Shown: positions 8,583-16,080 of the stretch, one piece after another
Numbering within the stretch: the stretch's first letter is position 1
How the letters are laid out: each line of letters starts with the position of its first letter
Source: Antrihabitans cavernicola
GTDB lineage: Bacteria > Actinomycetota > Actinomycetes > Mycobacteriales > Mycobacteriaceae
Direction of reading: 5' to 3'
DNA: 50,031 nucleotides
Assembly (NCBI RefSeq): GCF_008297975.1
Contig: NZ_VLNY01000023.1
Location: 1 to 50,031, forward strand
Translations under genes and position numbers: made by a program
Notes under the pieces: generated by a model
The model's database searches: none
The model's input: the letters and a program-made list of their open reading frames with translations, nothing else
Told to the model about the DNA's origin: nothing

Positions 8583-8622
8583 TCGAGTACTCGATACATG
8601 GCATCCGCAGCAGGAACACACT
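8579..8622 (+). promoter_or_regulatory. GTAGT-palindrome promoter, site 2
   Basis: GTAGTCGAGTAC (8579-8590) followed by TCG; the TAG at 8580-8582 is also the stop codon of regulator 1. A -10-like CACACT sits at 8617-8622, 37 bp after the T of TAGT. Transcription would start at about the ATG at 8630, giving a leaderless message for the hydrolase-GMC operon. Confidence 0.6.
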
Positions 8623-8629
8623 GGCAACC

Positions 8630-9703
8630 ATGACCGAGACACAGGTGTGCGTTGCGCCTTCGCCGTACCAGGTCGAGCACGCGCAGTTCGAGACGATCTG
8701 GTTCACGGCTGCCGACGGTGTGCCGTTGAATTTCCGTCGACTTCGTCGGGCATCAGGGACCGAGGATCGTGGCCCGCTGCTGCTGTCCGCAGGCACCAGC
8801 GTGCGCGCCGACATCTTCTCGCCGCCCACCGCGGACACCCTCCCGCGCTATCTGTCCCGCGCAGGCTACGACGTGTGGGTGCTCAACTGGCGCGCCAGCA
8901 TCGACCTCGCGCCAACCACGTGCACCGTGGAAGATGCTGCGGTACTTGATTTTCCGAGTGCGGTCGACACGATCGTCGAGTACACGGGTGCGGATTCGAT
9001 CAAAGCGGTGGTGCATTGCCTCGGCTCGTGCGCCTTCATGCTGGCCATTTCCAACGGCATGCTGCCGAAGGTCTCCACGGTGGTGAGCAATGCGTCGGCG
9101 TTGCATCCGGAGGTTGCTCCGTTGATGTGGCTCAAGATGCCACCGGCGATCGGACTTCTTGCGAAAGTGCTACCCGACCTCAACCCGCAGTGGGGGGTGC
9201 ATGCGCCAGGCTTCTGGCCGAAGCTGGCTCGCACGCTGATGCGAATCGGTCACCACGAGTGCGACAACGAAGTGTGCAAGATGTCGAGCTTCTTCTACGG
9301 CGTCGGCTTCCCGGCACTGTGGCGGCACGAGAATCTGAACGACGACACCCACGACTGGTTGTCGGGCGAGATGGCTCAGGTGTCGACCAAGCTGCTGACC
9401 CACGTGAGCAAGAGCATCCGCACCGGCCATCTGATCGCGACCGGCAAGTACGACGAGTTGCCCACCGACTATATTCGCCGCGCTCCGGCGACCGACGCCC
9501 GCTTCGCGTTCATGACCGGCGACCACAACTCCACCTTCGTTCCGGTGAGCATGGCTCGCACCTTCGACCATTTCGACAAATATTCGCCAGGCAGACATGT
9601 CTTTCAGAAGATGCACGGCTACGGGCACCTCGACGTGTTCATCGGCGATCGCGCCGCCGAGGACGTCTTTCCGTTCATCCTCGACGAATTGAACAGGGAC
9701 TGA
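8630..9703 (+). CDS. Alpha/beta hydrolase, PhaC-like, with Cys in the nucleophile elbow
   Basis: A 357-residue alpha/beta-fold protein. The elbow reads VVHCLGSCAF, with Cys about 130 where lipases have Ser; this resembles the G-x-C-x-G box of polyhydroxyalkanoate synthases, although the first Gly is His here. A late Asp (MTGDHNSTF) and a His (HGYGHLDVFIGD) complete a plausible triad. The sequence YLSRAGYDVWVLNWRAS is typical of PhaC/PhaZ-like hydrolases. Substrate is unknown. The ATG at 8630 begins the recognisable domain and fits a leaderless promoter; the longer open frame upstream is a shadow of regulator 1. It is followed after 4 bp by the gene at 9708 and then the GMC oxidoreductase, so the three probably act on one lipid or sterol-like substrate (inference). 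Confidence 0.82.
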   Translation: MTETQVCVAPSPYQVEHAQFETIWFTAADGVPLNFRRLRRASGTEDRGPLLLSAGTSVRADIFSPPTADTLPRYLSRAGYDVWVLNWRASIDLAPTTCTVEDAAVLDFPSAVDTIVEYTGADSIKAVVHCLGSCAFMLAISNGMLPKVSTVVSNASALHPEVAPLMWLKMPPAIGLLAKVLPDLNPQWGVHAPGFWPKLARTLMRIGHHECDNEVCKMSSFFYGVGFPALWRHENLNDDTHDWLSGEMAQVSTKLLTHVSKSIRTGHLIATGKYDELPTDYIRRAPATDARFAFMTGDHNSTFVPVSMARTFDHFDKYSPGRHVFQKMHGYGHLDVFIGDRAAEDVFPFILDELNRD

Positions 9704-9707
9704 CGTC

Positions 9708-10271
9708 GTGTCCGCGGGACTGCGGTTTCGGGAGGTGATGACCGGTCAGGTCACCATGGGCGAGAAGGATCCGTGGGTGGGCTATCGGAGTCCGGCGTCG
9801 GCCGCCGTCACGTTCACGGCGCGGATCACGATCGAGGACATCGGCACGTTTCTCGCCGACCCCGACCACGCCGCGGCGCTGTCGGCGGACCTGGACGTGC
9901 CGAGGCTCGGCGGCCGGATCGCTTCGCGAGGAGGCGTTTTCGGCGTGTTCACGCCAACCGATGATGCCCGAACGACACACATCCGCTACGAGTTGCCGAT
10001 CACGATCGACGACCGCCCGCATTGGCTGCACGGCGTCAAGGTCGTGACGGTGGCCGCGCCGTGGCGACTGTGGCCGGCAACCACGACTCTGCTGACCTTC
10101 ATCCACGAGGGCGTCGACGACTCCGGTGCCATAGTCGGTGCCGGCGTGCTGAAGATGGGTGCGGGCAAGCTGATCAGGTCGGTGACCACGCTGCGCGGTG
10201 CCGTCGCGCAGTACCTGAGTTTCTTTGCGGGCGGGCTGATCTCGACGTATCTGCTGCGGCGCCGCGCATGA
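9708..10271 (+). CDS. Unknown protein between hydrolase and GMC oxidoreductase
   Basis: This 187-residue protein starts with GTG 4 bp after the hydrolase stop and overlaps the GMC start codon (ATGA), so it is tightly coupled to both. It has no motif I recognise. It looks like a beta-rich ligand-binding domain (AAVTFTARITIEDIGTFLADPDH..., then GGVFGVFTPTD, YELPITIDD) with a more hydrophobic C-terminus ending AQYLSFFAGGLISTYLLRRRA. Similar domains may occur fused to GMC oxidoreductases in other bacteria, but I could not check this. A role in substrate presentation is inference. Confidence 0.75.
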   Translation: MSAGLRFREVMTGQVTMGEKDPWVGYRSPASAAVTFTARITIEDIGTFLADPDHAAALSADLDVPRLGGRIASRGGVFGVFTPTDDARTTHIRYELPITIDDRPHWLHGVKVVTVAAPWRLWPATTTLLTFIHEGVDDSGAIVGAGVLKMGAGKLIRSVTTLRGAVAQYLSFFAGGLISTYLLRRRA

Positions 10272-11872
10272 GCGCCTACGACGTCGTAGTCATCGGAAGC
10301 GGATTCGGCGGTGCCGTCGCCGCCTGCCGACTTGCCGAGGCCGGGCGTCGAGTGTTGGTGCTCGAACGCGGGAGAGCGTGGGATCCCGAAAGCTATCCGC
10401 GCGGGCGGAACGGTGACTGGCTCTACAGCCCGCGGAATCCGCACCGCCACAACGGGTGGCTGGATGTGCGCATGGTCAGCACCAACATGGTGGTCGCCGC
10501 CGGTGCGGGCGTGGGCGGTGGTTCGCTGATCTACGCGAACGTGTCCATCGATGCCGGTCCCGACGTTTTTCGCTCCGGTTGGCCGTCCGCGATCGATGCG
10601 ACCGCGTTGGCGCCGTACTACAGCCGGGTCGGTGCCATGCTTGCGGCGAAGCCGATACCGGACGAGCAGAGTCCGGTGCGGTTGGAGCTGATGCGTCAGG
10701 CCGCCGGAAAGATCGGTGCCGGCGATCGCTTCGAAAAGCTAGATCTGGCAGTCACTTTCGATCGTGACTGGCAGCCGACCGAAGGCAAGCGCACGCCGAC
10801 CGAGTCGAAGCAGTGGACGAATCGGCACGGTATGAAACAGGGCACCTGTACGCATTGCGGGAACTGCGTGATCGGCTGCTCGTCACGGGCCAAGAACACG
10901 CTCGACCTCAATTATCTTGCGGTAGCGAAAAGTAACGGCGCGGTCATCAGACCGTTGTGTCAGGTGAGTCATCTGTCGCGGGTGGGGGCGCGGTGGCGGG
11001 TGCACTTCGACGATGTGTCGGGTGGAACGCGTGACGCCGAGACCGTCGAAGCCGAGCGGGTGATTCTGGCCGCCGGGTCGCTGGGCTCCACCGAGATACT
11101 AATGCGCTCGCAGTTCGAGTTCGCGACTCTGCCGAATCTGCCGCGGTCGTTGGGCAAGGGCTGGAGTTCCAACGGCGACTTCGTGACTCCGGAGTGGTTC
11201 ACCCGTCGCGAGGAGCCGGCGTCGCCGACCAAGGGGCCCACCATCACGTCGGCCATCGACTTTCTCGACGGTTCGTCAGGCGGCCGATATTTCGTCGAAG
11301 ACGGCGGTCTACCGAACATGATGGATGTGCTGTTCGACGCGGGGGAGAAGTCCAAGACGGGTGGAAAACTTCAGCGCCGCACGATGACTCGGCTGCACCG
11401 GATCGGCGCGATGGGGTCGGTGATGCCCTGGTTCGGCCAGGCGATCGACGGATCCGACGGCGACTTCTACCTGTCGCGATCGCCGATCGCGCCGTTGGCA
11501 CGCGGGGCAGGGCGTCGCGCCCTCAAGCTGGACTGGAATCCGTTGCGCTCCAAGACCGCGATCGACTCGATGGCCGCGACCCATCGCGCACTGTCTCGAG
11601 CCACCGGCGGACACCCGTTTCCACGGCTGGCCTGGTCCTGGTTCCGCGGGCTCGTCACCCCGCATCCGCTCGGCGGTTGCAACATGGCCGCGTCGCCCGC
11701 GGCGGGTGTGGTCGACCACGCGGGACGCGTCTTCGGCCATCCGGGCCTGTACGTGATGGACGGGTCGATCATTCCCCGCGCTGTCGGCCGCAATCCCTCG
11801 AAAACCATTGCTGCGGTGGCCGAGCGGGCGGTGGAACTGTTGATCGCCGAACCCTCGACTCGAGTCGAGTAG
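10268..11872 (+). CDS. GMC-family FAD oxidoreductase (cholesterol-oxidase-like)
   Basis: A 534-residue flavoenzyme. The N-terminal Rossmann motif is VVVIGSGFGGAVAACRLAEAG, followed by VLERG. A four-cysteine stretch CTHCGNCVIGC occurs near the middle, as in ChoD-like GMC proteins. The C-terminal signature TPHPLGGCNM and GLYVMDGSIIPRAVGRNPS complete the family pattern. Such enzymes oxidise sterol or other alcohols to ketones with O2 or another acceptor. No signal peptide is visible, so it is probably cytoplasmic. The ATG overlaps the preceding stop (ATGA). Its own TAG stop lies within promoter site 3. The physiological substrate is not deducible from sequence alone. Confidence 0.92.
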   Translation: MSAYDVVVIGSGFGGAVAACRLAEAGRRVLVLERGRAWDPESYPRGRNGDWLYSPRNPHRHNGWLDVRMVSTNMVVAAGAGVGGGSLIYANVSIDAGPDVFRSGWPSAIDATALAPYYSRVGAMLAAKPIPDEQSPVRLELMRQAAGKIGAGDRFEKLDLAVTFDRDWQPTEGKRTPTESKQWTNRHGMKQGTCTHCGNCVIGCSSRAKNTLDLNYLAVAKSNGAVIRPLCQVSHLSRVGARWRVHFDDVSGGTRDAETVEAERVILAAGSLGSTEILMRSQFEFATLPNLPRSLGKGWSSNGDFVTPEWFTRREEPASPTKGPTITSAIDFLDGSSGGRYFVEDGGLPNMMDVLFDAGEKSKTGGKLQRRTMTRLHRIGAMGSVMPWFGQAIDGSDGDFYLSRSPIAPLARGAGRRALKLDWNPLRSKTAIDSMAATHRALSRATGGHPFPRLAWSWFRGLVTPHPLGGCNMAASPAAGVVDHAGRVFGHPGLYVMDGSIIPRAVGRNPSKTIAAVAERAVELLIAEPSTRVE

Positions 11873-11911
11873 TGAACTACTCGTGCGCAGGTAATTGTCT
11901 CGACTTAGCGT
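11869..11911 (+). promoter_or_regulatory. GTAGT-palindrome promoter, site 3
   Basis: GTAGTGAACTAC (11869-11880) followed by TCGTG, identical to site 1 apart from one base across this stretch. The TAG at 11870-11872 is the stop codon of the GMC gene. A -10-like TAGCGT lies at 11906-11911, 36 bp after the T of TAGT and 6 bp before the ATG at 11918, predicting a leaderless transcript. Confidence 0.62.
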
Positions 11912-11917
11912 CTTTTC

Positions 11918-12205
11918 ATGACGTCGGTATGCGAGATCACCCGATTCGACGACGTTGCGGACACCGATGCGCTCCGCAACGAGATCGACTACCTCGACCA
12001 GCAGATTCTTGCGGCGGTGAAACGCAGATCGGAGTTGTCGCAGTTGGCAGGCAGGCGTCAACTCTCGACGACGTCGGCTCGGGCACAGCAGCGCCACGAG
12101 CTCGCCGTTCTGCAGCGTTTCCGCGAACTGGGCCCGGAGGGTCGTTCGCTGGGGATGGCGTTGCTGCGGCTCGGCCGTGGGCGGACTACCTCCAGAATTG
12201 GGTGA
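11918..12205 (+). CDS. Chorismate-mutase-like protein (AroQ-delta fold) with altered active site
   Basis: This 95-residue helical protein aligns without gaps to the intracellular chorismate mutase of mycobacteria (Rv0948c type): ALRNEIDYLDQQILAAVKRR, then the conserved ELGPEGRSLGMALLRLGRGR tail. Two active-site arginines are present (Arg20 and Arg37, equivalent to Arg18 and Arg35). The residues equivalent to Arg46 and Arg58 are Gln48 and His60, while the adjacent Glu (Glu61) is kept. Weak or absent mutase activity is therefore likely. The C-terminal RLGRGR segment, which in Rv0948c takes part in contact with DAHP synthase, is preserved, so a regulatory role is possible. The equivalences are from memory of the family. 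It is driven by promoter site 3 and overlaps the M50 gene by 20 bp, tail to tail. Confidence 0.8.
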   Translation: MTSVCEITRFDDVADTDALRNEIDYLDQQILAAVKRRSELSQLAGRRQLSTTSARAQQRHELAVLQRFRELGPEGRSLGMALLRLGRGRTTSRIG

Positions 12206-12950
12206 GGAACCCGCCGTTGCCCGCCCACCAATCGGGTACGCCGGAGAGCTCGAACACCCAGTAGATCGCGCCGAAGAACGCGGTGTTCAGAGCAGGGACG
12301 AACAGCAATGCCATGACGGCCAGCAGCCCGTAGGGCGCATATTGCTGGAGCTGATGACGCGTTTGCGGCGACAACGACGGTTCCAGTGCGCCGAAGCCGT
12401 CCAGCCCGGGAACCGGTAGCAGATTCAGCACCGTCGCGGTGATCTGCAGAAATGCCAAGAAACTCAGGCCGTACCAGAAGGCTTCGTGCTGAGTGTCGGA
12501 TCCGAAGTTGGCGATGACGGCGAGCAGGATCACGGCGCTCACCGCGTTGACCGCGGGGCCTGCCAGGCTGATCGTCCGCTGGGTGCGCGCATCGAACAGA
12601 TGTGAATGGACGTAGACCGCACCGCCGGGCAAACCGATCCCGCCGATCGCGATGAACAGGATCGGTAGGCCGATCGACAGCATCGGGTGGCTGTACTTCA
12701 GCGGATTCAACGTCAGATAGCCGCGGATCTCCACCTCGCGGTCACCCGCCCGCCAGGCTGTGTAGGCGTGCGCGAACTCGTGCAGGCACAGCGTGACGAT
12801 CCAGCCGAACACCACGAGGACGAACACCCCGACGTGGGCGAGCACCGAATGCAGGTCGGCGTTCCACGCGATCACCGACCCTGCGACCGCTAGTGCCACG
12901 ACGGCGAGGAAGACCGGACTCGGTCGCCTGTTCACCCCACGACCAGCCAT
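12186..12950 (-). CDS. Site-2 protease family (M50) membrane metalloprotease, Rv0359-like
   Basis: A 254-residue integral membrane protein with the zinc motif HEFAH at 57-61 inside a membrane helix and the second signature NLLPVPGLDGF around 176-186 supplying the Asp ligand. A GPAVN motif at 131-135 is also typical of this short M50 subgroup. Family members cleave transmembrane segments of substrates such as anti-sigma factors; the substrate here is unknown. The ATG overlaps the end of the Rv0358-like gene by 19 bp, indicating an operon, the same order as in mycobacteria next to purA. Confidence 0.92.
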   Translation of the reverse strand: MAGRGVNRRPSPVFLAVVALAVAGSVIAWNADLHSVLAHVGVFVLVVFGWIVTLCLHEFAHAYTAWRAGDREVEIRGYLTLNPLKYSHPMLSIGLPILFIAIGGIGLPGGAVYVHSHLFDARTQRTISLAGPAVNAVSAVILLAVIANFGSDTQHEAFWYGLSFLAFLQITATVLNLLPVPGLDGFGALEPSLSPQTRHQLQQYAPYGLLAVMALLFVPALNTAFFGAIYWVFELSGVPDWWAGNGGFLTQFWR

Positions 12951-13600
12951 GGATCGCTGTGCCGATAGAACGTGGAGCGCTTCACTGCCCGTGCAGTGGC
13001 AACGCCGTCTCTGGTCACGACCGCGGCAGGCGAACCCAGCTGTACGGCGCGACCGGCGGCCCAGCGGCGACGCGGGCGCAGCACCCGACCACGATCGGCG
13101 TACCCGCGCACTCCAGGCATGTCGGCGGTGGGTTCCAGATGGACAGCGGCGGCGGCTCCGGTGAAGAGCTTGGTGTCGTCGACGTAGGCCTCGCCGTCCA
13201 GTTGTCCACCTGCCGGTCCGGTGATCGTGGCACTTCCCACCAGCGCAGTTCCGGTGTCGTCGCGAATCAGCGGTGTCGGCGTGGCAGTCCCGGACAGCGC
13301 TTTCGCCGCCGCCGCCGCGCCGACTCCGGTGCGGTAGATCCTGGATGCCGCGGATTTCTGGGCTGGGACGTAGGCCACCTCGACATGCAGGCGTTCCGAT
13401 CGCATCAGCCGGGTCAGTACAGCAGCCAGCGCGGCGTCGTCGCCGAGGACGATCAGCCGTGGTTTCTCGTCGGCATCGAGCACCGCGAACAGTGCGTCGA
13501 CGTCGACCGCATCAGGGCTGGCGCTGGTGTTGGTGACCGGCAGCGACGTCAGTGAGATCGGGCTCGGCGCCTCGCCACAGCGAAGTACGAAGATGCTCAC
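12932..13600 (-). CDS. Conserved protein, Rv0358-like
   Basis: A protein of 222 residues from the GTG at 13600 (SIFVLRCGEAP); the open frame continues further upstream only as an antisense shadow of purA. It contains segments such as PRLIVLGDDAALAAVLTRLMRSERLHVEVAYVP and a C-terminal TFYRHSDPWLVVG. It resembles the uncharacterised Rv0358 protein between purA and the M50 protease. The first half looks like a Rossmann-like alpha/beta fold reminiscent of diacylglycerol-kinase-like N-termini, but I would not assign a function. It is divergent from purA and coupled to the M50 gene. Confidence 0.82.
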   Translation of the reverse strand: MSIFVLRCGEAPSPISLTSLPVTNTSASPDAVDVDALFAVLDADEKPRLIVLGDDAALAAVLTRLMRSERLHVEVAYVPAQKSAASRIYRTGVGAAAAAKALSGTATPTPLIRDDTGTALVGSATITGPAGGQLDGEAYVDDTKLFTGAAAAVHLEPTADMPGVRGYADRGRVLRPRRRWAAGRAVQLGSPAAVVTRDGVATARAVKRSTFYRHSDPWLVVG

Positions 13601-13728
13601 TGCTGCCACGATAGCCAATGCAGGCCCCGACAACGACAAGCAACGGTGGGCTCGGTGGGACTGTCCGTCCTCTCGACTAGACTGTCCTCCCGGCCACTGC
13701 CCGCGAACTGGCAGGACGCCGCAGCTAG

Positions 13729-15054
<1,326 letters not shown>

Positions 15055-15059
15055 CCCTA

Positions 15060-15116
15060 CGAGTGTGCGCTGATGGAGAGGTCTTCTCGACCTTTGCCGC
15101 AGTCATCGCACACTCG
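15060..15116. terminator. Long inverted repeat after purA
   Basis: CGAGTGTGCG (15060-15069) and CGCACACTCG (15107-15116) form a perfect 10-bp stem, and a shorter AGGTC/GACCT pair lies within the loop (about 15080-15094). It begins 5 bp after the purA stop, so a transcription terminator or mRNA-end structure is likely. No T-run follows. The GTGCG/CGCAC sequence recalls the hairpin at 38404-38450. Confidence 0.55.
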
Positions 15117-15172
15117 CGGGCCTGTGGATAACGGATTTCGGCTTCGGGCGGACTCGAGGCACGCTCGCAGCC

Positions 15173-16039
15173 ATGGGGGAGTTGGGCGACCCGTTTCCGG
15201 GCTCGTGGGCGGTAAAGGCTGGGACGGTCACGCAGTGGGAACTGCGCAAGGACTTTTGCCGGATTCATCCGGACGTGTACGTGCGCAAGGGGACCGAACT
15301 CGACGCGCGGATACGCGCTCTTGCCGCCGGACATTGGGCCAAGGGCGCCGGCGTGTTGGTCGGCCTGTCGGCGGCCGCGATGCTCGGCACGCGGTGGCTC
15401 GGCGACGAGCCCGCCGAACTGGTCAAGCCGGGCACTTCGCGTGCCCCCGCGGGAATCATCGTTCGCCGCGACGAGCTGCTCCGAGACGAAACCTGCTGTG
15501 TGGCAGGGTTCACCGTGACCACGCCTGCGCGGACCGCTTTCGACATAGGTAGGCGAGCACCCTTCGAGAAGGCTGTCGTAGTAGTCGACGCGCTGATGAA
15601 TGCGACGCGCACTACGCCGTCGCATATCGCAGACCTCGCAGCGCGCCACCCGGGCGCACGGGGTATTCGTCACCTGCTCCGCGTGCTCGACGTCGCCGAC
15701 GGTGGCGCCGAATCGCCGCGCGAAACGCTCACCCGATTGCTGCTGATCGAGGCCGGTCTCCCTCGTCCCGAGACCCAGCTCCGGATAGTCGGTCACGACG
15801 GGTTCGTTGTTGCTCGAGCAGATCTGGGTTGGCGAGAGTGGAACGTGATCGTCGAGTACGACGGTGCCCAGCATTGGAACGACCGCCGACAACGCTCGTG
15901 GGACATCGATCGAACCGCGATTCTCGAGTCGATGGGGTGGAAGGTGGTACGGGTGAGTGCCGAACTCCTCGACTCTCGACCGTGGGTGGTGATCGATCGG
16001 GTTCGCCGGGCGCTGGCCGCGGCAGGTGCGGACGTGTGA
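15173..16039 (+). CDS. AbiEi-like antitoxin-domain / DUF559-type nuclease-fold protein
   Basis: A 288-residue protein of a type common in actinobacteria. The N-terminal half resembles the winged-helix AbiEi antitoxin domain (FCRIHPDVYVRKGTELD, GLSAAAMLG, TPARTAFDIGRR). The C-terminal part has the restriction-endonuclease-like DUF559/Vsr fold: EYDGAQHW, then a run with DIDRTAILESMGWKVVRVSAE. No partner toxin gene lies beside it, so a toxin-antitoxin role is unsupported here; such solitary genes are of unknown function. No ribosome site is seen before the chosen ATG. Confidence 0.75.
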   Translation: MGELGDPFPGSWAVKAGTVTQWELRKDFCRIHPDVYVRKGTELDARIRALAAGHWAKGAGVLVGLSAAAMLGTRWLGDEPAELVKPGTSRAPAGIIVRRDELLRDETCCVAGFTVTTPARTAFDIGRRAPFEKAVVVVDALMNATRTTPSHIADLAARHPGARGIRHLLRVLDVADGGAESPRETLTRLLLIEAGLPRPETQLRIVGHDGFVVARADLGWREWNVIVEYDGAQHWNDRRQRSWDIDRTAILESMGWKVVRVSAELLDSRPWVVIDRVRRALAAAGADV

Positions 16040-16068
16040 TGCCTGCAGTGCACGATGCTTGCGGCACA

Positions 16069-16074
16069 TACACT
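16069..16074 (+). promoter_or_regulatory. -10 element of LuxR-family regulator 2 (probably leaderless)
   Basis: TACACT ends 6 bp before the ATG at 16081, predicting a leaderless transcript. No ribosome site and no convincing -35 box are present. Confidence 0.4.
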
Positions 16075-16080
16075 GCGAAC

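Noticed and set aside
15581-15592. GTAGTCGACGCG, similar to the GTAGT palindrome
   Set aside because: It lacks the right half-site TAC and lies inside the AbiEi/DUF559 coding sequence, without a matching -10.
15173-16039. Toxin-antitoxin system at the AbiEi-like gene
   Set aside because: No AbiEii-type toxin gene lies next to it; neighbours are purA and a LuxR regulator.
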